A DNA stretch of 64,000 nt from Albifimbria verrucaria (GCA_020081605.1 JAHREC010000013.1:1426001-1490000), one strand, 5' to 3'. Numbered from the stretch's first letter, positions 1 to 14,600 are shown. The notes: generated by a model from the sequence alone, not told the origin. Program-made: numbers and translations.

Positions 1-1237
1 GGGTCGGCGCCGTCAACTGGAGCCAAGGATGCCGGTAACGCTGCGCCCGAGGCGAACGCGAACATCAGCACGAGCCTGACCATGAGGGGTCCAGCGGGCG
101 CTACTTCCATCCAGCAAGTGAGACCAGAGTGGCACCCGCCGTGGAAGCTGATGAGAGTCATCTCGGGACATCTTGGCTGGGTGCGCAGTCTTGCCGTTGA
201 GCCGGGGAACAAGTGGTTTGCCAGCGGTGCTGGCGACCGAACAATTAAAATCTGGGACCTCGCTACGGGTTCGCTGAGGCTTACCCTGACTGGCCACATC
301 AGCACTGTCCGTGGCCTGGCAGTTTCGCCGCGACATCCATACCTCTTCTCCTGTGGTGAGGACAAGATGGTCAAGTGCTGGGATTTGGAGACGAACAAGG
401 TGATCCGACACTATCACGGCCATCTGAGCGGTGTGTATACGCTGGCGCTGCACCCGACGCTCGATGTGTTGGTCACCGGTGGTCGAGATGGTGTCGCAAG
501 AGTCTGGGATATGCGAACAAGAAGCCAGGTCCACGTTCTCACTGGCCACACACAGACGGTCTCTGACCTCAAGTGCCAAGAGGCCGATCCACAAGTCATT
601 ACTGGCTCTCTGGATTCTACTGTGAGAATGTGGGATCTGGCGGCTGGCAAGACTATGGGTGTCCTTACCCACCACAAGAAGGGTGTTCGAGCGTTGGCAA
701 CCCACCCGACTGAGTTCACTTTTGCAAGTGGTAGCACTGGAAGCATCAAGCAGTGGAAATGCCCCGAGGGTGCCTTTATGCAGAACTTCGAGGGCCACAA
801 TGCCATCATAAACACACTCAGCGTCAACCAAAACAATGTTTTCTTCTCAGGAGGTGAGCTGATTTCTACCTTACCAATGTGCTACGTCGATCTATAAAGC
901 AAGGGACTGACAATTTCCTTTCTCGTTTTAGGTGACAACGGCTCCATGAGTTTCTGGGACTGGAAATCTGGACATCGCTTCCAGTCTCTTGATACAACAG
1001 CACAGCCTGGCTCTTTGGACGCAGAATCTGGCATCATGAGTTCAACATTCGATAGGTCGGGCTTGCGTCTCATCACTGGCGAGGCGGACAAGACAAGTAA
1101 GTTCAATGTTTTCTATATGCCATATTTAATGCTTGGGCTAACAGGGTCTAGTTAAAATATGGAAAGAGGATGAAAAGGCGTCTGTTGAGACGCACCCATT
1201 ACAATGGCAGCCCACTCTGGGCCGCCGTAAGTTTTAG
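1..1237 (+). CDS. prp46: Pre-mRNA splicing factor PRP46 (PLRG1 family), 5' partial
   Basis: WD40 beta-propeller protein of the Prp19/NTC complex, which acts in spliceosome activation in the nucleus. The reading frame is already open at base 1, so the N-terminus lies outside the window. The visible part starts with a low-complexity linker, then the family-typical [20 protein letters not shown] and successive WD repeats ending in IKIWD, VKCWD, ARVWD, VRMWD, IKQWK and SFWDW. Three exons are visible: 1-853, 932-1096 and 1152-1237, with introns 854-931 and 1097-1151. Splicing joins SGG to [10 protein letters not shown] and ADKT to IKIWKEDE, and the protein ends QPTLGRRKF. No frame break is seen. 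It converges on ORC1, with only 53 bp between the two stop codons. PRP46 is separated from other WD40 proteins by the HPPW motif and the C-terminal THPLQWQPT. Confidence 0.93.
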
Positions 1238-1290
1238 AGACGCACGGCTGTGGAAGGCAAGGAATACCCCGTAATGAGCATATTTCAATA

Positions 1291-3650
1291 TTATAAACCG
1301 ATTCCCAAGGCTCTGAGGTCCGTGTCATCGCGGAGAGCCATCTTCACTTCATCATCAGCTATGGACAGGCGCAGCTTGCTTGACCGCTCGGCGCGCTGCG
1401 CCTCCAGGTTAATGAGGCCAGCAGCGACGAGCTCAAGAGCTGCTGTATGAACGCAGCTCGGTCTTCCAACGCTGCGTGGGCCAGTCCCGAGACCAGGCTT
1501 TGAAATGCTGGGAAGGACCTGGGCCATGCCAGGAACATTGCCGGAGGAGTGAGCAGAAGCCCGCTGAAGCTCGTCCAGCGTGTCACCGAATGTGGTCTCT
1601 GCTAGACCGGTTCTTCGGATTCGCAGCAGTAATGCAGCCATCAGAAGCTTTGACATGAGTGGTAGATTTCGGAGGTGTTGTTGGATAGGGTTTGTCGTGG
1701 CTTCGTTGATGGCCTTTTGATGGTGGCAATCGTTACTCTTCCGCTCTTTGTCTTGTCCGGAATGTCTGCCCCTTTGGCGCGCTTGCTAGGGGTTGTTGGA
1801 TCGCCCTGGACGTCAGACTCCGCGAGTTCGACGGCCCGTCGGCATATGTCGAGGGCCCTTCTGGCATCTCCGCTGACGGCTGCAACTTTTCGACTGGCGA
1901 ATTGGATGGCATCTGGGTCGACAATGTTTCCAGGCACACCTTCGAGTCGTGACTGGATGATTTTCATAAGCTGCTCGTGGTTATAACCAGGGAATGTAAT
2001 TCGGGTTAGACCTAAGCAGCATAATTAATACATATCGGAAGCGATAACAGAGGCAGATGATGAATCTTCAAAAACATACCCAAACGACTGCTGATTTTGT
2101 TACTCAATGTTCTCTCGGGAAGATCCATGGTGTTTGCGACGGCTAAGACAATAAGACGACTGTGTCTGAGCGTCGGCCAATTAAAGAAGTTGTACATGAC
2201 AGCTTGGTTCTTGGTTACCAGCTGGTCCAATTCATCCATAAGGACGACGCAAGGAATACGTCGTGGGCTGGGGTTGTTGAACTCTCGCTCCAGAAGGTCG
2301 AGAGCTTGTGATGGGCTGGCACGCTGGCCCTTGAGGGCTTCCCATAGTAAAGTGTAAGACTGGTGCGGGTCTGTAATTTTCATACCATTGATCTCGACGA
2401 AGATGAAGTCGTCGAGCTCGTCAGACTTGACAGAGTCCTCTAGACGCGATATCACCTCGCGTACAGTGGCTGTCTTGCCTGTTCCTGGGGTTCCTGAGAT
2501 GTAGATACAGTTTCCGGTTCCGTCTGTGATGGCTGCTTCAAGGTGCGAGTATACAAGCGAAAACTCGCCCTCACGACAGGGAAGACTATCGGGAACAGAC
2601 GAGACGTGGAGGCGAGAGCGAGCGACTTGGAAGGGAGAGGCTTGATGTTGGCTTGGGGATAGCATACGGGTGGCCAAGGGGTGAATTCTAGTTTTTTCAC
2701 CGTGCTCCTGGAACATGTTAGCTGTTGTAGACCGTAGACCAATACATATGCATTCATACCTCCTTGCCGATTTGGAGCCAGGCTCTGCCACACTTCTTCT
2801 CGACTGTGGTGTCGTTACACCTCCCTCCCTGTCTTGGTTGGCGTTTGGGGCGGTAGATATGCATTGTCACTCGGCGACTGGCTCCGGTTGCGGCGGCGGC
2901 CTCGTGTCGCCTTTGTGCCCTGCTTTACAAACTCTACTATCTTGGGAACGTCCTCGCGACTTTGGTACATCTCCTCCCAGACGAACTCGTCGGTATATGT
3001 AGCCGTTCGGGTGTTGCAGCCTCGCCGGCAGACGAATGTCTTGCCAAAGTCCGGAGATTGACGTGGAATAGAACCAGTCGGATATTTGGAGAGGAATACA
3101 TCCATCGAGGTCACTGTTGCCTTGCCGTTGATCGAGGCCAATGGATTGACGTCCCAGGAGGGAGTAAGGTATAGCTCATTCTGGCAAGCACCGTATTAGC
3201 TCTCTAGTCCAGCATTGGAAGTGGTAGGGATCCAATTTACCCAGTAGGAATCATTGCGCTTCTTTTCCTTGTTACGGATTTCTTTCTCGGTCGAGAACCA
3301 CATGAAGTTGGCGGCTTTGGCACCGTCTTCGTCGCCGTCGACGAATTCGCAGATGATGGCAACCCAGGCCTCATTGGAACCCTCGGCCTTGAGGAGAACA
3401 CAGTCTCCCACATGGCACTCGAACGAACCGAGCCGAGCACCGATGATTGTGTTTCCCGATATCTTCCTCCTCTTACGGCCCCCTGAGCTCCCTCGCTGCG
3501 TTCTTGCTCCGACGTGCTGTAGATCCATTCCCAGGGCAAATCGTCGCTGCCAAGCTCGTCGTCAGAATCGCCGCGGAAGACACCACTAGGGGCTCCTCTA
3601 CGTCGGCGCGTGGGCTCGGTGGCCTTCGGGGTGGGCGACTGCGGCGACAT
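1291..3650 (-). CDS. orc1: Origin recognition complex subunit 1 (BAH + AAA+), four frame breaks
   Basis: Largest ORC subunit; binds origins, hydrolyses ATP and loads Cdc6 and MCM in the nucleus. Seen in order: acidic N-terminus with LPWEWIY, a BAH domain (IIGARLGSFECHVGDCVLLK to the DSYWNELYLTPSWDVNPL region), a basic linker, then AAA+ with Walker A GTPGTGKT, Walker B VVLMDELD, and a winged-helix end (DDEVKMALRDDTDLRALG). Introns: 2012-2079, 2708-2759 and 3181-3240. The conserved frame is interrupted at 3479-3483 (C5), about 2820-2826, 2678-2681 (G4) and 1715-1718 (T4). Each is explained by one missing base, and restoring four bases gives 727 codons plus stop. No ATG opens the N-terminal frame upstream before a stop, so the ATG at 3650 is chosen; a lost upstream exon is possible. 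Divergent from the gene at 4442. Confidence 0.9.
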
Positions 3651-4441
3651 GGAGTTGTCGTTGGTCGTCAAGCTATCGTTGAGCTCTGGCTATCATTAAC
3701 GCGTTGGTGAGACGCGTCGGAGAGCTGTGCTGGCTAGCCGCATAAACCCGGTATGCGAATGCGCTTCTCCCGTATCTTATCAGGGGCATCACAACTGGAG
3801 TAGGTGACGTTGCTCTACAATTAATGTATCGAATTTCTGCTGTAAAAGAATAAAGCCGTCCAATATCACTTTTGTGCAATCAGGTCCAGGAAAACGATGT
3901 TTTGCGTATAATAGACGACAGGACTTCTATCGCTAGCCTCCATGCAACTACCCTTCACTTATAAGTGATCCTATGTTGCTAACCACCCATGGAACTCTTA
4001 CACATGCTCAACCACATTTATTCACGCGTTGCTTGTATTTTCAGTAGGCAAATTACTATTATGGGGCTGATTGCTCAGTGAATCCGAATAGCAAACATTC
4101 CATGGATCTGGAGCATGCATCAAGGGCAGCACATGAAGTAGGCAGGTACCCATGTTTCCCACCAGCTGCTTGCCAGCTGTATGTTTGCCTTTCTTTGCTC
4201 GACATATAAAACATGCCCATCTTTTTCTCAGCAGCCGCTTGCCATATTTCTGCCTTCATCAACACAAAAGTACACAGTCTCAACTTGCTCTCCAACTATT
4301 GATCCAAACACACCTGCTTTCCACCGGAAGAGCACACAGGCTCCTCTCAAATCAATACATTGCACGTCTTGACCCAAACACGCTTGTTTCCAAAACGGAA
4401 AACCATACAGGCTTATCTGTGAGCCCAGTAAACCACAGAAC
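3651..4441. promoter_or_regulatory. Divergent intergenic region, orc1 / unassigned gene
   Basis: Spacer of about 790 bp between two genes read outward, so it should hold both promoters and 5' leaders. The short frames in it are out of phase with each other and look like nothing known. No repeat, tRNA or clear regulatory box was recognised. Confidence 0.5.
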
Positions 4442-6125
4442 ATGCCTCATGGACGACGCTCTCGCCCGAACAGGGCACACGTACAAGTTGTGAGGCCTCG
4501 CAATCCAGAAGGACAGGGAGATGACGGAAAAAGAACAAAGTTCGCGAAGGCAATTCCCATGGCAACTCTGAAGTCCATGGTGGATACTAGGCGTCAGACC
4601 ACAGCTTTGCTCAAAGACGAGGAGTACATTGGTCGCCCGCCTCTGAACCACAACCTTCTCGAGGTAGACATATGCTATAAGAGCGAAACACTCTTTACAA
4701 ACTGCTGACACCATGACAGGCCCGGCTTGTCCTACCAGGGAAACATCTTCTCCCAATCGGATTAGACGATCCCGGTGCCCTTGATGTCATCCGTAAGTCC
4801 TTCAAGGTGTGGGTTACGAGACCCGAGCCACACGTGCTGGTCATCCACGCGGAGGATACCCTACGTTTACAAGAAGCATGGCAAGCCACGAATTGGGCTA
4901 TTCATGACATGCGTGTTTCCAATGAGCACCAGAGTACGAGGTTCATTATACAACAACCTATCACAGTGGCCTCGGAAGCAAAGATCACTGTAAACGTGGG
5001 CTTCAGACCACATGTCATGGATTGCCAGCCGGTAACTGACAGGCCATACTCAATACTGGATACTGCCCTTTCGCAGCTTCACGCTGATACTGCGCCAGTA
5101 TTTGATTCCGTCATGGCCGTGGAGAAGCACTTGAAGATGCGAATTAATTTCGGCCACGTTGTTGCGTCTCAGAAGAAAAAGACACCAGATGATCAGGTCT
5201 CATATGAAGATCTCGCAACGATGGCACGCCTTTGGTCTCGGAGAGGCGGTGCGGCTTTAGAAACACGGCAAGTAACCATCTGCCCTATGCTAATGATCAG
5301 CGATAACTGGTTCTAGGCTTCCTCATGTGTCCCTTGCGAACAGAGTAGTCGACCACATGGTCAATCCAGAGCATGATTTGTGCGACAGCCCGGATATTAT
5401 TGAATCGAAGTGCTCTCTATTGTTGACTTCTGAAGACTGCATCCTTGAAGCCTCTATCACGATTCTCGAGCACGGAGATCCACAGATATCGACGATTCGG
5501 GTAATGAAAACAGAGCACTGTGCCCGTTTGAACTGGACGGTGATGGCCCCAGATATGTGAGTTACCATGCCCTGCTGAAAAGTGACATTGTTAACCCAGA
5601 GGCATATGTAGGGGCTTTGACTGGAATCTAAGAGTAGACGGCATGGAGATTATCGGAGACGTTCCAGAAAAGTTCCAAAATGTTCTGCAGAAGATAAATT
5701 TGAAGATGGCAAGTGGCGGACCCGAAAGCCAAGGATTAATGAGGTTTCCCAATCTCTCCTTGCGCGGAATGGCACCCAAAGACCCTGAGATTCTTTCGAC
5801 GCGTCTCAAAATGTCGACAGTCATACCCTTTAAAGACACACCATTTGCGGTAGAAGTCAGCGCCACAAGAGTCTGGAAGGGCATGGAGGTGTCTGAAGGT
5901 TCTGGTGTGGAAAGCTGGGGCGTTGAATTTTATGGCATGCACTGGGAAGAAGCGATAAACCACGTGAACGCAGGTGAAGTTAGGAAAGATTGGGGCGAAG
6001 ACCTCAAGTACATGTGGGTTGGCGACGAACCCTCCTTGAATGTGAGATATAAACGGTTCTTGAGGAGCATTCTCGAAGTGCAGCAGGTTTTGAACGAGGT
6101 GGATGCGAGCTCGGGAAAGCCGTGA
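4442..6125 (+). CDS. Conserved-looking fungal protein of unknown function, 507 aa, intact
   Basis: Not recognised. Four exons join cleanly: 4442-4663, 4720-5267, 5317-5556 and 5612-6125, totalling 1524 nt (507 aa plus stop). The N-terminus is basic and probably disordered (MPHGRRSRPNRAHVQVVRP). It is followed by mixed alpha/beta segments such as ARLVLPGKHLLPIGLDDPG, a VLVIHAEDTLRLQEA stretch, FIIQQPITVASEAKITVNVG, and a C-terminal part with VSATRVWKGMEVSEG. No signal peptide, membrane span or catalytic motif is obvious. The second intron (5268-5316) fits only as a GC-AG intron: the donor reads CG|GCAAGT, and the GT four bases downstream gives an early stop. Intron 3 (5557-5611) starts GTGAGT. 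Codon use resembles its neighbours. Confidence 0.72.
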
Positions 6126-6253
6126 GCGATACTAAGGTAGGTGGGAAGTTGATTTGTATCATTTGGAAGTCGGATGGTCAGATCACAGGATAGTTTATAG
6201 AGAACAATGGCAAGATGGTGGCTCGGTATCGTAGCGTCGTAACGGAATTTCAT

Positions 6254-6983
6254 TCAAGCTTGTGAGCCTTGGGCTGCCATAATCTTTTGTCGTAAAACTG
6301 TGGAGAGGAAGACGTTAGCAGAGAAGAAGGTAGTGTTGGAATGTGTTGTGTCCCGCTCACCCTCTTCAACAGTTCGGGCGTTTGTCTGCTTCCGTTGAAC
6401 GATCACCTCTAGGTCTTTCAAGTTGTCTCCCAACTCCTGCACTTTAGACTCGTAGAACTTCTGGGCTGACTTTAACGTCTGGGTGGAACTGCTTTAGCGA
6501 CATCGATCTTGTTGATGGGGGTGCCTCTGCCTACCTTGTCCACAAGGAAGCCAGTTCCGACATCTACCAGTACGCGGTCAGAGTCGGCCAGCTCACCCTT
6601 GACGTATAGCGAGTTGGTCAAGGGGACGAGGACGGAGTTGGAGCCTGTAGCCAGGTTGGCGCACGTGGTTAGCTTCGCGGCGGGCAGAGGCGAGGCGGGC
6701 AGCGCTGGAGAGGCGGCGGGTACCTTCAGGGGCGGCGGCTCGCGCCTGGACACAGCGAAGGCATTCCCGAAACTTGTTCTGGGCGCCGTGGAGCTGTGCG
6801 TAGGAGGAGGTGAGGTGCTCGAGCTCTTCGTCTAGCTGCTTCTTGACCTGGGAGAGCTGCTGAGGGTCGAGGGTGTCGAGGTTGACTGGAAGCGGAGAGA
6901 GAGGAGAAGGTTAGCCAGTTGTTTCCTGGGTAGCGAGAGACGCATGCGAGGGACGTGTTACCTTGCTGCCCTTGACCAGACAT
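6254..6983 (-). CDS. pfd5: Prefoldin subunit 5
   Basis: Alpha-class subunit of the hexameric prefoldin co-chaperone, which passes nascent actin and tubulin to the CCT chaperonin in the cytosol (GIM5 in yeast). Five exons: 6962-6983, 6724-6885, 6535-6644, 6361-6469 and 6254-6297, summing to 447 nt (148 aa), the usual family length. Signature pieces: VNLDTLDPQQLSQVKKQLDE and LTSSYAQLHGAQNKFRECL in the first helix, SNSVLVPLTNSLYVKGEL and VLVDVGTGFLVDK in the beta hairpins, and FYESKVQELGDNLKDLE in the second helix. The intron at 6470-6534 uses an AAAG acceptor, weaker than the others. The first coding exon is only 22 nt. No frame break is needed. It is tail-to-tail with the unassigned gene ending at 6125. 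Confidence 0.9.
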
Positions 6984-7940
6984 TGTCGCGATGGCGGATT
7001 GGGGATGTCGGAAACTCAAGGTTGGGCCATGGAACTGCGCTTCACCCCTCCATGCACTTGGGACTTCCAGAATATTTTGGAGGCCACATTAGGTGAGGTG
7101 AGGTGGGGTACTTTGGGTTAGGTAGGCCACTCGCTGTAAGAGCTTAATGCGGTGGCAGACCAAATCTCCAATCAGTTGCCTCGGAGGACAAAGAATTTCT
7201 AACCTCTTTAAACATGTCGTAATGACCAGAGGTTGCCGCAACATTTTCTTTCTTTTCTTTTTCTCTCTTTTCTTTATTGAATGACATTTCCGCAGTTCCC
7301 AGGCAGATGGGGAGTACAAACGAAGATCGTGAGCAGCACCCCATTTCATAATACTGACTGGCGAATGTGCATAGTTCAACGTCTGCCATCACCATCGGAG
7401 CACATATAAATACACAATGTATATTCCTATTGTTTATCCTGTTTCCTCTCAGTCTCTGAACGCCTGGAATAAAACATATATAAGCAAATAAAAGCTCATG
7501 CAAAAGCCTGGGCTCCAATGAATTTACTGACTTCGTTTGCTGAACGCTTGCTTGATGTTCAAACTACAACAGCTCTTTGCGCTTTCCTCTAGGTCCTGGA
7601 TCCCGACTGCAAGCATGAGCACCATGTTCTTCAACCACCTACTAACCTACCTTACCTTGTATCAAGATCACGTCCATGTATTTGTCTTATCCAAACTACC
7701 TACCTACCTACCTACCTACTTATAGATTCAAGATGGAATACAACAGGATTCTGACCCCACACATTCTACTCCCATCATCTCCCAAGGTGCTCTCTTTTAT
7801 GAAGTCTTCCACCCACGTACGCAAACTTTGCCTTACCTTGATGGATAATACATCAAAACCCCTTCTCCCTCGCAAGAATGAAGACAGTTGATTCTGCCCG
7901 TTTAACCACCAGCCTGGCTGTTTAGACTAACCAGTCAGAC
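6984..7940. promoter_or_regulatory. Divergent intergenic region with a (CTAC)n tract
   Basis: About 960 bp between pfd5 and the F-box gene, expected to hold both promoters. It contains TTAGGTGAGGTGAGGTGGGG-like sequence near 7090-7125, an ACCTACCTTACCTT tract near 7645-7660 and a (CTAC)n microsatellite at 7696-7720. Pyrimidine-rich stretches at 7240-7275 may belong to a 5' leader. No gene was seen. Confidence 0.5.
7696..7720. repeat. (CTAC)n microsatellite
   Basis: Six tandem CTAC units lie in the spacer before the F-box gene. The same tetranucleotide recurs near 15904-15914, 29080-29094 and 54268-54275 in other spacers of this window. Confidence 0.9.
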
Positions 7941-9055
7941 ATGGAACAAACGCCCGTCTACACCATCAACCGCGCCCGCAATGCGAGGAAACGCTCTGCC
8001 GGCTTCCATCAGAGATTCTCCTTAGGATCATGGGCGACCTGATGGAAGATGACTTGGCCGCTCTATATCTCCTTCGCCAGGCCTGCCATCGCTTCGCGGA
8101 CTTGTTCGGAAGCAGACAATTCATTCGTTATCACGAGACAGAAACTTCGTCAGATTCATATCTGCAGCCTTTTTGTACCCGTTTCATGGATGTCGCCTTC
8201 TCGACACATAGACAGCGCACATGCTACTTGCTAGAACGAGACATGTGCTCGGTCATCGTCACAGGCCAGGAGCTCGAAGATTCCAAGAACCCGCGTGGAG
8301 ATGCAGACAAACAACGCCGCCGCTTACAATGTCATATGTGCAATGAAAAACACACCGAAGATTGCTTTCCTATCCGACAGAAACAAGCACCAAAACACAG
8401 TCGACCGATTTGCGGAATCTGGTTTGGTCACATCAACATCTGCCCTCACTGCCCCTTGAAGGGAGAAGACATACACGACGAACCCATCTATGATCCCCAA
8501 GGGGTTTTCCATTCACCTCTGGACTACGAATATGCCTTGTGGACCTGCGAGGAATGTTGGGTAGAGCTTGTTCCGCCAGGGCAAGCATTAGAAAATAGAT
8601 TCCCTACTATGAAGCGGCCCAGTGTTGTGTATCAATATCTGGCCCAGAGTGATGATTTCGAAGGGTTTTGGGTAAACATCAAATGGACGATGCCTCTTTT
8701 TGCGGATATAAAACCCAATGATAAGCAGGAAACCTCAGATGACTTGTTCACGATAATTGAAAGAAGATTCCAGGAGATAGCTCGAGGGCCATATCGGGAA
8801 CTTCTTACTCCCACTGCGCATCCACACGTCTCTTTCTGTGCCAAAGAGATTCTCGAGCAGCTGAGGACTAAATACCTTGGGAAACAGCCCGGAACCGTCC
8901 CCTACTCACTAGACTTCAAGGTCAGTACTTGGAACCGTTCCGATATCGACGCCTATTTGAGCCTACATACCGTCGATGGAAGTGTGTACTTGGAGTTTGA
9001 TTATACCCTGTTTGGATGGAACCAGGACATTTCTCGGTCTGATAGGGAGTTCTAA
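7941..9055 (+). CDS. F-box domain protein, one frame break near the start
   Basis: Probable substrate-receptor subunit of an SCF ubiquitin ligase. The F-box is RLPSEILLRIMGDL followed by MEDDLAALYLLRQACHRFADLF, at about residues 19-55. A Cys-rich stretch follows (CHMCNEKHTEDCFP, then NICPHCP and TCEECW), which could bind zinc, and the C-terminal half has no recognisable domain. The only upstream ATG (7941; MEQTPVYTINRARNARK) is out of phase with the F-box. One base missing from the A-run at 7989-7991 joins them into 371 aa, a layout common in Sordariomycete F-box proteins (short basic leader, CRLPxEI). Single exon. Convergent with aim10, 220 bp apart. The target is unknown. Confidence 0.8.
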
Positions 9056-9275
9056 TGATGGATCGTAAGCGTACCCCGTTCGACTTCGGCCACGTATCGA
9101 GACACATAGATTCGTAGTCAAATTAGAGACGCACACTCAATACTCAAGACAGAGTTAAATCAAAGTAGCCAACTTTGTTCGGACCCCTTTGATGCTCATG
9201 CCTGCTGGCTATTCTGTTACATGATTTCAAACCTCTATGGAAATTTCCTATACATACATAATATACACTATCGTC

Positions 9276-11326
<2,051 letters not shown>

Positions 11327-11660
11327 TTTTGCTTTGCGAAAGTCACCTTGCTGCAAAAATCACTCTGGCATCCCCGCTGTCAACACCACAGTGAACGGAA
11401 CCTGACCTCGGCCAAATTTGATGCTGTTAGATGAGATCATGAAAGCCTGTCTGTTTATGGATGAAGGTACAGTTTAGGCATAGCCTTTGGAGCAGCCGCC
11501 AAGACGCGCTTAGCGCCGCTTGAGTTGTTCTTGGTGGGGCCGAGACCGATAAGATAAGACCAACTGCAATCAATCAAAAAAGTTGCATTTCAGGAACTTA
11601 TCGCATTTTCCCACTTGATTTTGCTCGAGGATAACATTTGCTACCCTTGAAGTCTGCGCC
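11327..11660. promoter_or_regulatory. Divergent promoter region, aim10 / mak21
   Basis: A 334-bp spacer between two genes read outward. No box was recognised beyond pyrimidine-rich stretches before each ATG. Confidence 0.5.
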
Positions 11661-14600
11661 ATGTCGAAACACCAGAAGAAGGGCAAAGGCCCTCGCCAAT
11701 CGCAGAATGGCCCAAGTTTCAACGAAGACGCCCTGTCGCATCTCACTTCGAAGATTGACAAGAATCTGAGTGCAAAGGACCACAAGCGGAAGCAACCGCC
11801 CACCAACGATTCGGAGAAGCCGCAGCAGAAGAGGCAGCGCAACTCAGAGGGCGGTGCCTCCAAGAAGCTTTCAAGGAGGAACAGGATGCTCTTCTCGCCG
11901 AGATCAAGGCTCTGGGAGGCGATGAAAAGGACCTCGAGCTCATCAACGATGTCGACTCATCCGACGACGAGTACTCTCAGGGCCCGAACCAACCCGTGGA
12001 CAAGCGACTGAAAGACGAAATCGCTGCTTTCTCCAAGGAGCTCGGATTGGCCGATCATGCGCCTAGCGAAGCGAGTGATGTCGAAGAGGTCGAAGAGCAA
12101 GAGGAGGACGAGGACGAGGATGCGGATGAGGACGAAGCCGCTGAGGACGGCGAGGCTTCTGAAGCCGAGGAGGACATTGCAGGCAAGATTCCTGGACTGG
12201 TGAGTCTTGTATTGCTTTTTGAAGCTTGTCTGACCACTAACATTAGTAAATTAGAACTTCCAGCCTCGCGCAGACTGGCATGCTAGCAAACTCGGTCAAC
12301 TGCCTGGGCCAATTACCGACCAGCCCGGTCCCTTTACTGGTGCCATCGAGTCGTTGAAGAGACATGCTACAACGTTGCTCGAAGCCGATGCAGGTAAATA
12401 CCGTACAAGCGTATTTGCCTCCTCGTCGCACAAGTTCTTGTCCACCATCATGTCGTCAGGTACACTTACCGATAAGATCTCTGCCCTCACCCTCGCTATC
12501 CAGGAGTCGCCCGTGCACAACATCCGTGCTTTCGATGCTCTCATGACCCTCGCCTCCAAGAAGAGTCGTGCGCAGGCCATTGGGGCTATCGGAGCCCTCG
12601 TGGATTTGCTGGGACCCGGTACTTTGCTTCCTTCAGACCGTCGATTGCGGACCTTCCGTGCCCAGCCAGGACTTCTCGGTACTCTCCAACGAACTTCCAC
12701 CAAGACCTGGACACCTGGCCAGGCCCTGCCAGGAAAGATCACGGAACCCCACTTAATATCGTGGATCTACGAGGACTGGCTCAAGGAGACTTACTTCAAG
12801 ATGATCCAGCTCCTTGAGGTTTGGTGTTCTGACGAAATCGAGTATTCACGTTCCAGAGCTGTCGACCTCCTGTATGGATTGCTCAAGGAGAAGCCAGAAC
12901 AAGAAGCAAACCTGATGAGGCTTCTTGTCAACAAGCTAGGTGACAGAAGTCGAAAGATTGCCTCAAGGGCCTCTTATCTGCTGCTGCAACTGCAGAACCT
13001 CCACCCAGGAATGAAGCCCATCATTGTCAAGACGGTGGAGCAGGAGGTCCTCCTCCGTCCAGGTCAGGACCATCGAACGAAGTACTACGCCATCACGACC
13101 CTGAACCAGACCATCTTGACAAGCAAGGAGCCAGCTGTGGCCGAATCACTCGTGCGCATATACTTTGACCTTTTGTCATGATGTTGAGATCTGGAAGCCT
13201 GGGCGATGCTAAGCCCAGCGGAACGGATGGTGCCAAAGACGGCCCCAAGGATGGCGTGAAGAAGGCAGACAAGAAGCCTACGAAGTCTGGACCAGCTTCT
13301 TCGCCGGAGCAAGAGGGTGAGGCTTCTGATAAGCTAGTGTCAGCTATTCTGACCGGTGTCAACCGTGCCGCGCCATTCGTTGGTGCGAACGAGGCAATGT
13401 ACGTACCTAACCCTTCATCTCAATTCATCTCGCTAATCGGTCAATAGCATGGAAAAGCACCTCGATACGCTGTTCAGAATTGCTCACTCAGCCAATTTCA
13501 ACACTGGTGTTCAGGCGCTTCTTCTCATTCAACACCTCTCAACATCAAGAAATATTGCAAGCGATCGATTCTACAGAGTGCTCTACGAGTCGCTGCTGGA
13601 TCCTCGACTGGTGAGCTCGTCTAAGCAAGCTCTTTACCTGAACCTTCTCCTTCGCGCTCTCAAGAACGATGTCGATGTCAGGAGGGTCAAGGCTTTCGCC
13701 AAGAGGATGTTGCAAATTTCAGGTTTGCACCAGCCTCCTTTTATCTGCGGCCTGCTTTATGTTCTTTCGCAATTGCGTAAGACCTTCCCCGATCTGTCTA
13801 CACTTATTGATCAGCCGGAGGAGTCGATATTCGACGATGAGCCGGCGGAGTCGAGACCTGTTTACGATGGACGCAAGCGAGACCCCGAACACAGCAACGC
13901 CAACAGGAGTTGTCTTTGGGAATTGGTATGACACTTTGCCCCATACTATTTGACTAGTAACTAACGTATGGTAGATTCCTCTGCTGGACCACTACCATCC
14001 TTCGGTTGCCGTGTTTGCCACTGCACTGCTTGACGCGGATTCTGAGTTTAAGAAGCCAGATCTGGAAAGCCACTCCCTCATTCGATTCCTCGACAAGTTC
14101 GTGTACAGGAATGCTAAGGCGGCAGACTCGACACGTGGTACATCCCTTATGCAGCCCGTCAAGGTCAAGAAGGATCTGGGTGATATCTGGCTTGGAAGCA
14201 GAGGCACTGGCGCTGCTGCAGACGCAGTCAACTCGCCAGCGTTCTGGAAGAAGAAGGCCGAGGATGTGGCTGCTGAGGATGTATTCTTCCACGAATACTT
14301 CCAGCATGTTGCCAAGGAGCCCAAGCCCGCTGCAGCAAGTGCGCCAGCGGATGACGAGGAAGCACACGAGGACGAAATCTGGAAGGCTCTGGTGGCCGCT
14401 CAGCCAGATGTTGAAGGAGATGGTTCGGAGGATGGCTTCGACGATTTGGACGAAGAAGACATGGCCTCTGATGGTGATTCGGAACCTGAATTGGCGCTCG
14501 ACAGCGATATGGATGATGATATGAGCATGTTCTCAGACGCGGAGGATGGCGAGGAAGAAGGATCGGATGGCTTGGTTCAAGTCGAGGCCGAGGAGGAGGA

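Noticed and set aside
13..831. 272-codon open frame on the minus strand
   Set aside because: Exactly opposite the PRP46 WD repeats. It has no family features and is a shadow of GC-rich coding DNA.
1291..3650. Reading orc1, mak21, vps1 and others as pseudogenes
   Set aside because: Breaks are single-base and homopolymer-linked in many essential genes at once, while protein similarity is intact between breaks. Assembly error explains all of them together.
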